Origin: Jiella sonneratiae
GTDB lineage: Bacteria > Pseudomonadota > Alphaproteobacteria > Rhizobiales > Rhizobiaceae
Length of the DNA stretch: 64,000 nt
Reading direction: 5' to 3'
NCBI RefSeq assembly: GCF_017353515.1
Contig: NZ_JAFMPY010000001.1
Coordinates: 1 to 64,000 of the forward strand
The notes under the pieces are model-generated. The model saw nothing but the letters and a program-made list of their open reading frames with translations. It had not been told where the DNA came from and searched no databases. The translations under genes were made by a program, and so were the position numbers. Positions 44,530-53,895 of this stretch are shown here, piece by piece (positions within the stretch are counted from its first letter, which is position 1; each line of letters opens with the position of its first letter).

Positions 44530-45285
44530 TCACGCCGCCTCGCCGATGATCTGGCCGTAGCCCTCGTTCTCGAGCTGGAGCGCGAGGTCCTTGTCGCCGG
44601 ACTTGATGATCCGGCCCTTGTAGAGGACGTGGACGGTGTCCGGCACGATGTAGTCGAGCAGCCGCTGGTAGTGGGTGATGACCAGGAAGGAACGCTCCGG
44701 CGACCTGAGCGCGTTGACGCCGTCGGCGACGATCTTCAACGCGTCGATGTCGAGGCCGGAATCGGTCTCGTCCATGATGCAGAGCTTCGGCTCGAGCAGC
44801 GCCATCTGCAGGATCTCGGCGCGCTTCTTCTCGCCGCCGGAAAAGCCGACGTTCAGGGGACGCTTCAGCATCTCGGCGTCGATCTTCAGTTCGCCCGCGG
44901 CCGCCTTCACCTTGCGCATGAAGTCCGGCGTCATCAGCTCGGCCTCGCCGCGCGCCTTGCGCTGGGCGTTCAGCGCCGTCTTGAGGAAGGTCATGGTGGC
45001 GACGCCGGGGATCTCCAGCGGATACTGGAAGGCGAGGAACAGGCCGGAGGCGGCGCGCTCGTCAGGCTCCATCTCGAGGATCGACTCGCCGTTGTAGAGG
45101 ATGTCGCCCTCGGTCACCTCGTAGTCGTCGCGACCGGCGAGGATGTAGGAGAGCGTCGACTTGCCGGAGCCGTTCGGCCCCATGATCGCCGCGACCTCGC
45201 CGTCCTTCACCGTCAGGTCGACGCCCTTAAGGATCTCGGTGCCCTCGTCGGCGACCCGGGCGTGGAGGTTCTTGATTTCCAGCAT
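44530..45285 (-). CDS. sufC: Fe-S cluster assembly ATPase SufC
   Basis: SufC is the ABC-type ATPase driving the SufBCD scaffold. Walker A is GPNGSGKST, the signature is LNVGFSGGEKKRAEIL and Walker B is LCIMDETDSGLD, followed by the H-loop VITHYQRLL. The length is 251 aa. It lies between a small coiled-coil gene and sufD on the minus strand. No sufB lies directly upstream; about 1.2 kb with a GIY-YIG gene and repeats separates them. Confidence 0.97.
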   Translation of the reverse strand: MLEIKNLHARVADEGTEILKGVDLTVKDGEVAAIMGPNGSGKSTLSYILAGRDDYEVTEGDILYNGESILEMEPDERAASGLFLAFQYPLEIPGVATMTFLKTALNAQRKARGEAELMTPDFMRKVKAAAGELKIDAEMLKRPLNVGFSGGEKKRAEILQMALLEPKLCIMDETDSGLDIDALKIVADGVNALRSPERSFLVITHYQRLLDYIVPDTVHVLYKGRIIKSGDKDLALQLENEGYGQIIGEAA

Positions 45286-45299
45286 GGTTCTTATCGTCT

Positions 45300-45527
45300 C
45301 TAGCTTCGTTCGTGTCGTCGTCGGGCCGTGCCGGGATCGGCGGCCTCTGCGGTCTCAATCTCTTCGAGGAGCCTCTGGCGTTCGGCCTGCAGCGCCTCGA
45401 TCTCGTCGGCGACAACCGGATCGGTCATCGAACCCTCGGCCGTCGCCACCGCCTCGCGGGCCTGTTCGATCCGGTCCTCGATCTCGCGAAGGCGGGCTTG
45501 GCGGGGGTCCCAAAGGTCGTTCGTCAT
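45300..45527 (-). CDS. Small predicted coiled-coil protein upstream of sufC
   Basis: The 75-residue frame lies 14 bp upstream of sufC on the same strand. It is charged and helical: RLREIEDRIEQAREAVATAE and VADEIEALQAERQRLLEEIE have the heptad spacing of a coiled coil, with few aromatic residues. GGGGTT precedes the ATG at a modest distance. The opposite-strand frame at this place is less regular. It is either a small suf-linked protein or a frame maintained by chance. No family is recognised. Confidence 0.45.
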   Translation of the reverse strand: MTNDLWDPRQARLREIEDRIEQAREAVATAEGSMTDPVVADEIEALQAERQRLLEEIETAEAADPGTARRRHERS

Positions 45528-45661
45528 CGGTAACCCCAGAAGCCGTCGTGCGTGAACATCTCTTTACGGTCTACCGCTCCATGCTCCCGAATTGTCATTC
45601 CCTCGCCATGCTCCCCCAGGCTGCAGCAATCCAGACACGCTGGTCGGACAGATTTTTCGGC

Positions 45662-45695
45662 GGCAGTAGATCCTCGGGACAAGCCCGAGGATGAC
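45662..45695. repeat. REP-like hairpin a (forward)
   Basis: The motif is GGCAGTAGAT followed by CCTCGGG-ACAAG-CCCGAGG and ATGAC. The stem is seven base pairs and the loop ACAAG. It is inverted relative to the copy at 45831-45864. Confidence 0.85.
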
Positions 45696-45830
45696 GACAC
45701 GAATTTTGACCGATGCGTCCCTTCGGGCTCAATGCCTCAACTGAAAATCGCGGCCTCAACTGCAAATCTGAGCCTCATCTCCCAATCTGGTCGCCGCCTC
45801 GAACGTCGTGGGCAGCTGCCTGAATGGGCC

Positions 45831-45864
45831 GTCATCCTCGCCCTCGTGGCGAGGATCTACTGCC
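45831..45864. repeat. REP-like hairpin b (reverse)
   Basis: The reverse complement reads GGCAGTAGAT, stem CCTCGCC with GGCGAGG, loop ACGAG, then ATGAC. The stem differs from hairpin a at paired positions, keeping base pairing. It lies just beyond the stop codon of the GIY-YIG gene. Confidence 0.85.
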
Positions 45865-45867
45865 GTC

Positions 45868-46230
45868 TCAATTGTAGTCGTCCCATGCCCGCGTGTTCGG
45901 ATGCGGACGATAGGCATTGTCGTTCTCGTCAATCCGCTCGAACAGGTCCAACCAGCTCGGATTGAACTCCTCGATCAGATTTTCCTTCCACTGGCGGCGG
46001 TAACGTTTCAACGATTTTTCCCGTCGGATCGCCAGGACGATGTTCGGATGCCATTCGTACCAGACGAGATTCTTCAGATTGTATTTCGACGTGAAGCCCT
46101 TGGTCGTCTGGTTGCGATGCTCCCACGCGCGGTCCTTCAGATCGCTCGTCACGCCGATGTAGATCACGCCCCGCGGCTTGTCCGACATCATGTAGACGAA
46201 GCCGGTCACCTCGACGCGCCGTCGCCGCAA
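45868..46230 (-). CDS. GIY-YIG nuclease domain protein (small, YhbQ-like)
   Basis: The 120-aa protein has the GIY-YIG fold markers: FVYMMSDKPRGVIYIGVTSD in place of the GIY-YIG pair, the conserved arginine in LKDRAWEHRN, the YEWHPNIVLAIRREKSLKRY core and a metal glutamate in ENLIEEFNPSWLDL. Stand-alone copies of this type act on DNA and are often multicopy in Alphaproteobacteria. Here it interrupts the suf operon between sufB and the coiled-coil/sufC pair, and REP-like hairpins lie at both ends. The start may be the ATG or an internal one nearer TGFVYMM. Confidence 0.9.
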   Translation of the reverse strand: MRRRRVEVTGFVYMMSDKPRGVIYIGVTSDLKDRAWEHRNQTTKGFTSKYNLKNLVWYEWHPNIVLAIRREKSLKRYRRQWKENLIEEFNPSWLDLFERIDENDNAYRPHPNTRAWDDYN

Positions 46231-46280
46231 GCATGATGGCAGGTCGACGTCGGAACCACCTTTTCCTTCCGTTCCAGGCC

Positions 46281-46314
46281 GTCATCCTCGGGCCTGTCCC
46301 GGGGATCGGCTGCC
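46281..46314. repeat. REP-like hairpin c (reverse)
   Basis: On the reverse strand it reads GGCAGCCGAT, stem CCCCGGG with CCCGAGG, loop ACAGG, then ATGAC. One stem position is a non-Watson-Crick pair, so this copy is somewhat decayed. Confidence 0.75.
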
Positions 46315-46375
46315 GCTGCGGCGATGGACCGTTTCAGGAGCACCTCCTTCGGCGACGCTTCTGGCACACCGGCCT

Positions 46376-46407
46376 CAGTAGATCCTCGCCACAAGGGCGA
46401 GGATGAC
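46376..46407. repeat. REP-like hairpin d (forward)
   Basis: It reads AGTAGAT, stem CCTCGCC with GGCGAGG, loop ACAAG, then ATGAC. It combines the stem of hairpin b with the loop of hairpin a. Confidence 0.85.
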
Positions 46408-46466
46408 GAAACCGAGCGGCCCGCGCCTTTCGTCAGCGACACAGCGACGTCATCCCCGTCATTGCC

Positions 46467-46500
46467 GTCATCCTCGGGCCTGTCCCGAGGATCTACTGCC
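46467..46500. repeat. REP-like hairpin e (reverse)
   Basis: The reverse complement reads GGCAGTAGAT, stem CCTCGGG with CCCGAGG, loop ACAGG, then ATGAC. Together with hairpin d it forms an inverted pair about 60 bp apart, just downstream of the sufB stop. Confidence 0.85.
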
Positions 46501-46542
46501 ATCTCAACGCAGAAGCATTTTTATCCCGGCCTGCATCCGTCA

Positions 46543-48063
<1,521 letters not shown>

Positions 48064-48165
48064 GCGTCTCGCTCCATACTCGCCGGATTCAAGGTCCGGT
48101 GGTCGGGTGGTACGATCTGGAAAACTTGCTCCCGACCGTCAAGATAAGTCTCGGATGGCCGCGTT

Positions 48166-48182
48166 TTTAGTGCCATTCCAAA
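48166..48182 (-). promoter_or_regulatory. Candidate iron-control element (Irr box) upstream of sufB
   Basis: On the minus strand the 17-base site reads TTTGGAAT-GGCA-CTAAA. It resembles the ICE motif bound by Irr in Rhizobiales (TTTAGAAT-N-TTCTAAA type), with TTT, GAAT and CTAAA conserved and 12 of 15 informative positions matching. It lies 103 bases upstream of the sufB start and 14 bases beyond the IscS-like stop. A TTGACG that could be a -35 element follows at about 48141-48146. Confidence 0.45.
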
Positions 48183-48195
48183 TAATCGCAAGCGC

Positions 48196-49413
48196 TCAGG
48201 CGGCGATCGTCGCGCCGACCCTGCTCGCTGCGCGCAGCGCGAGTTTTTCATACTCGCAAACGAAGCGCTCGAAAGCCCCTTCCTTGGTTTCGGCTCCGAA
48301 ACTGACGCGGATCGCGCCGAGGCCCGGATCGACGGCAAGCCCGGCCCCCGCCATGGCGGCGACGACATGGCTCGGACCGACCTTGCCGGAGGCGCAGGCC
48401 GAGCCCGCCGAAACTGCGATGCCGGCGAGATCGAGGGCGATCTGCGCCGTCTCCGCCTTGACGCCCGGATGGGCGACGGCGACGGTGTTGGGCAGGCGCT
48501 CGGCGGCGCCGCCGAGGATCAGCGCCTGCGGCAGCCGCGCGGTCAGCGCGGCTTCGAGGCCGCGCCGCATCGCCGCCAGCCGGTCGCACCTTACTGCAAC
48601 GTCGGGGGCCAGCGCCGCCGCGGCGGCGCCGAAGCTCGCGATCGCCGGCAGCGCCTCCGTTCCCGCGCGCATGCCGCGCTCCTGGCCGCCGCCGCGCAGC
48701 AGGGCGAAGGGCCGTGTCGAGACGTCCTTGAGGGCGATGGCGCCGACGCCCTTCGCCGCCCCCATCTTGTGGCCGGAGAGGATGAGCGCGTCGGCGCCCG
48801 TCGCCACGAGGTCGACGGCGAGCCGCCCGGCGACCTGCGCGGCATCGAGGACGAGGAGGATCCGGCCCGCGCCGCGCCGTGCGTCCAGAATCGCGCGGAT
48901 CGCCTCCAGCGGCTGCAGGACGCCGGTCTCGGAATTCGCCCAGGACAGCGCCAGCATCGCCGTTCCGCCGGCGCCGGCGCGCTCGGCCCAGGCTGCGAGC
49001 GCGCCCTCGTCGACGACGCCGTGCCGGTCGACGGGCAGCCGCGTCAGGAAGGCGGGATCGAAGCGGCCGCCCTCGCGGGTCGCCGGATGGTCGGTCTCGA
49101 GCACCGCGAGGGCGCCGATCGTCGCGGCCTGACCGCCGAGCAGCCATCGGGGAGAAAGAAGCTGCGTCGCCGCCTCGGTGGCGCCGCTGGTGAAGACGAC
49201 GTTTTCCGCCGGAACGTTCCCCTCCGCGCCGCCGACGAGGCGCGCCACGCCAGCCCGGGCGGCTTCGACCGCCGCCCGCGCGGCGCGGCCTTCGCGATGG
49301 GTCGAGGACGGATTGGCGAGGTCGAGCGCCGCCATCGCGGCGTCGCGCGCTTCATCCAGCAGCGGCGCCGTGGCGTTGTGGTCCAGATAGATCCGCTCGT
49401 TGCGACCGCTCAT
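48196..49413 (-). CDS. Cysteine desulfurase (IscS/NifS-like)
   Basis: The 405-aa class V PLP enzyme has the group I desulfurase arrangement: YLDHNATAPLL at the N-terminus, the PLP lysine in SGHKMGAAKGVGA, and the catalytic cysteine C340 in SAGSACASGKVGPSHV. It begins the minus-strand block before sufB and is separated from it by 132 bp with an iron-box candidate, so it may be a separate transcription unit. With sufS it gives two desulfurases in this locus. It probably supplies sulfur for Fe-S clusters or tRNA thiolation. Confidence 0.9.
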   Translation of the reverse strand: MSGRNERIYLDHNATAPLLDEARDAAMAALDLANPSSTHREGRAARAAVEAARAGVARLVGGAEGNVPAENVVFTSGATEAATQLLSPRWLLGGQAATIGALAVLETDHPATREGGRFDPAFLTRLPVDRHGVVDEGALAAWAERAGAGGTAMLALSWANSETGVLQPLEAIRAILDARRGAGRILLVLDAAQVAGRLAVDLVATGADALILSGHKMGAAKGVGAIALKDVSTRPFALLRGGGQERGMRAGTEALPAIASFGAAAAALAPDVAVRCDRLAAMRRGLEAALTARLPQALILGGAAERLPNTVAVAHPGVKAETAQIALDLAGIAVSAGSACASGKVGPSHVVAAMAGAGLAVDPGLGAIRVSFGAETKEGAFERFVCEYEKLALRAASRVGATIAA

Positions 49414-49603
49414 GTCACCTCGGAGAGACTGTCTCGGATCGCCGACGCAAATTCCTTGAATTTTCGCCTGCGAAGGGACTAGAAAGCGCGCTCAAGCCGC
49501 AGAGCTAGTTTTGAATTCTTCCAAACTGGAACTTACGGAGCCGACCCGGCTTCGTCAACCGTCGCCAAGGCGGCGGCTCCGCCCGCGATGAGAGAGTATC
49601 CAC

Positions 49604-50278
49604 ATGCCCGAAGTGATCTTCAATGGCCCGGCCGGCCGTCTCGAAGGCCGATACCAGGCGGCCAAGGAGAAGAACGCGCCGATCGCCATCGTGCTGCACC
49701 CGCATCCGCGCTTCGGCGGCACGATGAACAACCAGATCGTCTACCAGCTGTTCTACATGTTCGTGGAACGGGGCTTCACGACGCTGAGGTTCAATTTCCG
49801 CGGCATCGGTCGCAGCCAGGGCGAGTTCGACCACGGCACCGGCGAGCTCTCCGATGCGGCATCGGCGCTCGACTGGGTGCAGAGCCTGCATCCCGATTCC
49901 AAGCAGACCTGGGTCGCCGGCTATTCCTTCGGCTCGTGGATCGGCATGCAGCTCCTGATGCGCCGGCCCGAGATCGAGGGCTTCCTGTCGATCGCGCCGC
50001 AGCCGAATTCCTACGACTTCTCCTTCCTCGCCCCCTGCCCCTCTTCCGGCCTGATCATCCATGGCGGGCGCGACAAGGTGGCCCCGCCGCGGGAAGTCCA
50101 GGGCCTGGTGGACAAGCTGAAGGCCCAGAAGGGCATCGTCATCACCCAGAAGACGATGGATGAGGCCAACCACTTCTTCACCGACCGCACCGACGAGCTG
50201 ATCGGCGAATGCGCCGACTATCTCGACCGCCGGCTCGCCGGCGAGCTCTCCGACCCGCGCCCGAAGCGGCTGCGCTGA
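49604..50278 (+). CDS. Alpha/beta hydrolase
   Basis: The 224-aa protein has HPHPRFGGTMNNQIVY near the N-terminus, the nucleophile elbow GYSFGSW (Ser in the middle), a later aspartate in IIHGGRDKVAPP and the catalytic histidine in EANHFF. This belongs to the family with the LHPHP-x-x-GG motif, close to dienelactone-hydrolase-like proteins. The substrate is unknown. It is divergent from the IscS-like gene with a 190-bp gap, and a PMT-family gene converges on it. Confidence 0.88.
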   Translation: MPEVIFNGPAGRLEGRYQAAKEKNAPIAIVLHPHPRFGGTMNNQIVYQLFYMFVERGFTTLRFNFRGIGRSQGEFDHGTGELSDAASALDWVQSLHPDSKQTWVAGYSFGSWIGMQLLMRRPEIEGFLSIAPQPNSYDFSFLAPCPSSGLIIHGGRDKVAPPREVQGLVDKLKAQKGIVITQKTMDEANHFFTDRTDELIGECADYLDRRLAGELSDPRPKRLR

Positions 50279-50317
50279 CGGGGCCGGCGAGGCGGGCGGC
50301 ACCGCGCGGCAGGACGC

Positions 50318-52024
50318 TCAGCGCCGCGCCTCGATCACTGCGAGGTCGACGCGGCCGCCGCCGCCGAGTGCCAGCCCGTGCACCGCGCCGAGGTCGCGGA
50401 CCGTCAGTCCGGCAGCCCGGGCTCGGTCCTGCGCTTGCGCGACGTCCCTCGCCAGCAGGACGGCGATGGCGCAGGGGGCGGCTGCCAGCAGATGGTCGAG
50501 CGCGCCGCGAAGGTCGGTGAGCTGCGTCTTTCGGCCGAGGGCGAAGACGAGGCTCGGCTCGTGATAGCCCGCCGCCGCCACGGCGTCGTCCCGGCAGCCG
50601 GCGTCGGCCGCGACGAGCGCGGCGATCGACCGGCTCGGCCACAGCGGCGTCAGCGCCGGGGCGTACCATCCGAAGAAGAGACCGAAGGCGAGAGCCGCGG
50701 CGAGGGCCGCTCCGCCGACACGCCGGAGCTGCGGGCGAAGGCCCGTCGACAGGCCGCAAGCGCCGGCGACGAGGACCAGCGCCGCGATCGCCACGGCGAC
50801 GGCCGGAAACGGCACGCCGAGATAGAACGGTGCGCCGAGCACGGCGCCGGCGAGGGCGAGGCTGACGAGGCCACTGCCGCAGGCCGCGAGCCGCCACAGC
50901 CAGCGCTGCCAGCCGGCGAGCGCGTCGAAACGCGGCACGTCGCCGGCGCCCGCCGCCCAGCCGAGCAGCAGCGCCAGCCCCGGATAGGCCGGCAGGACAT
51001 AATGCGGCAGCTTGGTGGCGATCGCCTCGAAGACCAGCCAGAACGGCAGATACCAGGCGAGGCAGAAGCGCAGGGACGGCGAACTGCGCCAGCTCCGGAT
51101 CGCCGCGAGGCCGGCGCCGGTGGCCATCGCCCCGAACGGCCAGAAGAACAGACTGAAGGTGAGGACGTAATAGCCGGGCGGCGCGCCGTGGGACTCCTGC
51201 CCGGCGGATACCTTGCCGACGAGATCGTGGCCGAGGGCCTCGCGGAAGAAGGAAAGGCCCGTCCGCTCGAGGATCATGATCGGCCAGGGCAGCACGGCGA
51301 GGAGCAGGAGCGGCAGGCCGAGCGCCGGCCGCAGCCCCCGCGTCCAGCGCCAGTCGCGCTCGACGAAGGACAGCGTGCCGATGGTCAGAAGGCTCGCGAG
51401 CGGCGCGATCGGCCCCTTGACGAGGATCGCCGCCGCCTGCGCCAGCCAGAACGTCAGGGCGGGCGCGAGGTGCGGCGCACGGCCGGCCCGCTGGGCGCGG
51501 TGGATCACCCCGAGCGCTCCCTGCGCGAGCACCGTCATCGCCAGAAGCGTCGCGTCGGTCTTGCCGATGTGTCCCTCGAAGCCGACGGCGACGATCGACG
51601 CGAGGACGAGGCCGGCGACGAAGCCGGCCTCGGCGCCGAAGAAAAGCGTTCCGACGACGGAGAGCCCGAGCACGGCGACCAGCACCGCGGCCACCGAGAC
51701 GGCGCGGTAGGCAGCGATCGGCGCCTCGGGCCCCGCGCCGCTCGCGACGAGCGCGAGGTTCTGCAGCCAGTAGATCCCGACCGGCTTGGCGTAGCGGTGT
51801 TCCTCCTGGAAGCGGATGTCGACATAGTCGCCGGTCTCGGCCATCTGCCGCGAGGCGACGAGGAAGCGGGCCTCGTCGCGATCGAGCGCCGGCAGGGCGG
51901 CAAGGCCCGGAAGCAGCGCGGCGAGCGTCACGAAGACGAGGACGGCGGCGCGCACGAGCTGGCCCGCCATCACCGCCGGGAGGGCCCACCGGCCCCGATC
52001 GCCGGTCGCCTCTTCGCTGGTCAT
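50318..52024 (-). CDS. PMT/ArnT-like glycosyltransferase (GT39/83-type membrane protein)
   Basis: The 568-aa protein has about 12 transmembrane segments. The N-terminal loop has the family motif DRDEARFLVASRQMAETGDY followed by DIRFQEEHRYAKPVGIYWLQ, typical of enzymes that transfer a lipid-linked sugar to lipid A or another acceptor on the periplasmic face. The ATG (52024) giving MTSEEATGDRGRW avoids an arginine-rich upstream extension. A short periplasmic C-terminal domain follows. The acceptor cannot be told from sequence. It is divergent from tyrS. Confidence 0.9.
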   Translation of the reverse strand: MTSEEATGDRGRWALPAVMAGQLVRAAVLVFVTLAALLPGLAALPALDRDEARFLVASRQMAETGDYVDIRFQEEHRYAKPVGIYWLQNLALVASGAGPEAPIAAYRAVSVAAVLVAVLGLSVVGTLFFGAEAGFVAGLVLASIVAVGFEGHIGKTDATLLAMTVLAQGALGVIHRAQRAGRAPHLAPALTFWLAQAAAILVKGPIAPLASLLTIGTLSFVERDWRWTRGLRPALGLPLLLLAVLPWPIMILERTGLSFFREALGHDLVGKVSAGQESHGAPPGYYVLTFSLFFWPFGAMATGAGLAAIRSWRSSPSLRFCLAWYLPFWLVFEAIATKLPHYVLPAYPGLALLLGWAAGAGDVPRFDALAGWQRWLWRLAACGSGLVSLALAGAVLGAPFYLGVPFPAVAVAIAALVLVAGACGLSTGLRPQLRRVGGAALAAALAFGLFFGWYAPALTPLWPSRSIAALVAADAGCRDDAVAAAGYHEPSLVFALGRKTQLTDLRGALDHLLAAAPCAIAVLLARDVAQAQDRARAAGLTVRDLGAVHGLALGGGGRVDLAVIEARR

Positions 52025-52211
52025 GGGACGCCCGCTCCCGACACGCCTTTCGCCACAGTCGGCCGCGTCATGCGCCCGAGCGGCGCATCTGTCGAGGCGC
52101 GGCCCCGGCAAAATGCGGCCGATCTCTGGAATTCCTCGCCGACGCTGCTAAACAGCCGCGATCACGCGATGGCGGCGGCGCGCCCCGCCGGAACCTTGCA
52201 GGACTCCTCCC

Positions 52212-53462
52212 ATGACCGGTTTCAAGTCCGAGTTCCTCAACATCCTTTCCGAGCGTGGCTTCATCCACCAGGTCTCGGACGAGACGGGCCTCGACGCGTT
52301 GTTCTCGACGGAAACGGTGACCGCCTATGTCGGCTACGACGCCACCGCGACGAGCCTCCACATCGGCAACCTGATCTCCGCCACCATGCTCTACTGGCTG
52401 CAGGAGACCGGTCACCGGCCGATCGCGCTGATGGGCGGCGGCACCTCGATGGTCGGCGATCCGTCTTTCCGAGACGATCAGCGCAAGCTGCTGACGCGCG
52501 AGACGATCGCGGAGAACATCGCGGGCATCAAGAAGATCTTCGCGCGGATCCTGCGCTTCGGCGACGGGCCGAGCGACGCCTTCATGGTCGACAATGCCGA
52601 CTGGCTGCTGAAGCTGAACTATGTCGAGTTCCTGCGCGACGTCGGCCGGCACTTCTCGGTCAACCGCATGCTGTCCTTCGATTCGGTGAAGCTCAGGCTC
52701 GACCGGGAGCAGTCGCTGTCCTTCCTCGAATTCAACTACATGATCATGCAGGGCTACGACTTCGTCGAGCTCAGCCGGCGCTACGGCTGCCGGCTGCAGA
52801 TGGGCGGCTCCGACCAGTGGGGCAACATCATCAACGGCGTCGATCTCGGCCACCGGATGGGCACGCCGCAGCTCTACGCCCTGACGACGCCGCTGCTCAC
52901 CACCTCGTCCGGCGCCAAGATGGGCAAGACGGCGTCGGGCGCCGTCTGGCTCAACGAGGACGTCTTCAGCGCCTACGACTTCTGGCAATACTGGCGCAAC
53001 ACCGAGGACGCCGACGTCGGCCGCTTCCTGAGGATCTTCACCCGCCTGCCGCTCGCCGAGATCGCGAGGCTCGAAGCGCTCGGCGGCTCGGAGATCAACG
53101 AGGCGAAGAAGATCCTCGCCACCGAGGCGACGGCGATCGTGCACGGGCGCGAGGCGGCCGAGGCGGCGGCGGAGACCGCCCGCAAGACCTTCGAGGAGGG
53201 CGCCCTCGCCGACACGCTGCCGACGATCGCCATCGCGCGCTCCGACCTTTCCGGCGGCGCCGGCCTCCTCAACCTCCTCGTCGCGGCGGGACTTGCCGCC
53301 TCGAACGGCGAAGCCCGCCGGCACGTCCAGGGCGGCGCCGTGCGGGTCAACGACGAGCCGGTGTCCGACCCGCGGGCCAGCGTTTCCGATGCCGATCTCA
53401 GGGAGGGCGTCGTCAAGCTGTCGGTTGGCCGCAAGAAGCACGTGCTGGTGCGCCCCGAATAG
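52212..53462 (+). CDS. tyrS: Tyrosyl-tRNA synthetase
   Basis: TyrS charges tRNA-Tyr. The class I signature is HIGN in the [13 protein letters not shown] segment near residue 55, and the KMSKS equivalent is KMGKT in [11 protein letters not shown]. The C-terminal S4-type RNA-binding domain is at about 350-416 ([18 protein letters not shown]). The length of 416 aa is usual. It follows the divergent PMT gene, and repeats begin 58 bases beyond its stop. Confidence 0.97.
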   Translation: MTGFKSEFLNILSERGFIHQVSDETGLDALFSTETVTAYVGYDATATSLHIGNLISATMLYWLQETGHRPIALMGGGTSMVGDPSFRDDQRKLLTRETIAENIAGIKKIFARILRFGDGPSDAFMVDNADWLLKLNYVEFLRDVGRHFSVNRMLSFDSVKLRLDREQSLSFLEFNYMIMQGYDFVELSRRYGCRLQMGGSDQWGNIINGVDLGHRMGTPQLYALTTPLLTTSSGAKMGKTASGAVWLNEDVFSAYDFWQYWRNTEDADVGRFLRIFTRLPLAEIARLEALGGSEINEAKKILATEATAIVHGREAAEAAAETARKTFEEGALADTLPTIAIARSDLSGGAGLLNLLVAAGLAASNGEARRHVQGGAVRVNDEPVSDPRASVSDADLREGVVKLSVGRKKHVLVRPE

Positions 53463-53540
53463 GCGTCGACCGCGCGGGCGGCGCCCTGCGCCTGACGTCG
53501 CAGACGACGTCGAACGGTCGGACGCTCACGGCCCAGCCTC

Positions 53541-53566
53541 GTCATCCCGGCCCCCGAGCCGGGATC
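53541..53566. repeat. REP hairpin in duplication unit 1
   Basis: It reads GTCATCCCGGC, loop CCCCGA, GCCGGGATC: stem CCCGGC with GCCGGG. It belongs to the same superfamily as the hairpins near 45.7-46.5 kb. Confidence 0.85.
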
Positions 53567-53669
53567 ATTCCTCTGTGCTGGATTTCACCCTCGACGGCGG
53601 CGGCCACATCGTCTTGCAACGCTGTCGCAGCTTCGGCGATTTGGAATGCGACGCTCACGGCCCAGCCTC

Positions 53670-53695
53670 GTCATCCCGGCCCCCGAGCCGGGATC
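53670..53695. repeat. REP hairpin in duplication unit 2
   Basis: Identical to the unit 1 hairpin, as expected of the tandem duplication. Confidence 0.85.
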
Positions 53696-53777
53696 CATTC
53701 CTCTGTGCTGGATTTCACCCTCGACGGCGGCGGCCACATGCTCTTGCAACGCTGTCGCAGCTTCGGCGATTTGGAAT

Positions 53778-53803
53778 GGATCCCGGGTCAAGCCCGGGAT
53801 GAC
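53778..53803. repeat. REP hairpin closing the duplication
   Basis: It reads GGATCCCGGG, loop TCAAG, CCCGGGATGAC. It is inverted relative to the unit hairpins and shares loop and flanks with hairpins a and d near 46 kb (loop ACAAG, tail GATGAC). The pair of inverted hairpins forms a BIME-like unit. Confidence 0.85.
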
Positions 53804-53895
53804 GAAACTTCCATCGCCGCGCTTGTTCTGATCCGAGAGCGTCGACGTCCGGCTCAGCTCGAAATCTGCGCCGGGTCGGTCCGAGCCCACATCCC

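Larger units (their letters stand above)
45528..45867. other. Gap between the small coiled-coil gene and the GIY-YIG gene, with two REP hairpins
   Basis: No gene is supported in these 340 bases. Two REP-like hairpins in opposite orientation (45662-45695 and 45831-45864) bracket about 135 bp of unmatched sequence. The second ends three bases before the GIY-YIG stop codon. Confidence 0.6.
46231..46542. other. Gap between the GIY-YIG gene and sufB, with three REP hairpins
   Basis: No gene is supported. Three hairpins occupy most of the identifiable structure (46281-46314, 46376-46407, 46467-46500), in the orientations reverse, forward, reverse. The remainder shows nothing recognisable. Confidence 0.6.
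53521..53779. repeat. 129/130-bp tandem duplication
   Basis: Unit 1 is 53521-53649 and unit 2 is 53650-53779. They are nearly identical: one extra base in unit 2 (GGGATCCATTC against GGGATCATTC) and a CATCGTC/CATGCTC change. Each unit contains a REP hairpin near its 5' end, followed by about 80 bp of conserved sequence ending TTGGAATG. The ATCCATTCC at the start and GGAATGGAT at the end of unit 2 are complementary. Confidence 0.95.
53463..53895. other. Repeat-rich intergenic region between tyrS and the DUF3971 gene
   Basis: The 433 bases hold the 129/130-bp tandem duplication and three REP hairpins, leaving little unexplained sequence. No reading frame here has family features. Confidence 0.7.
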
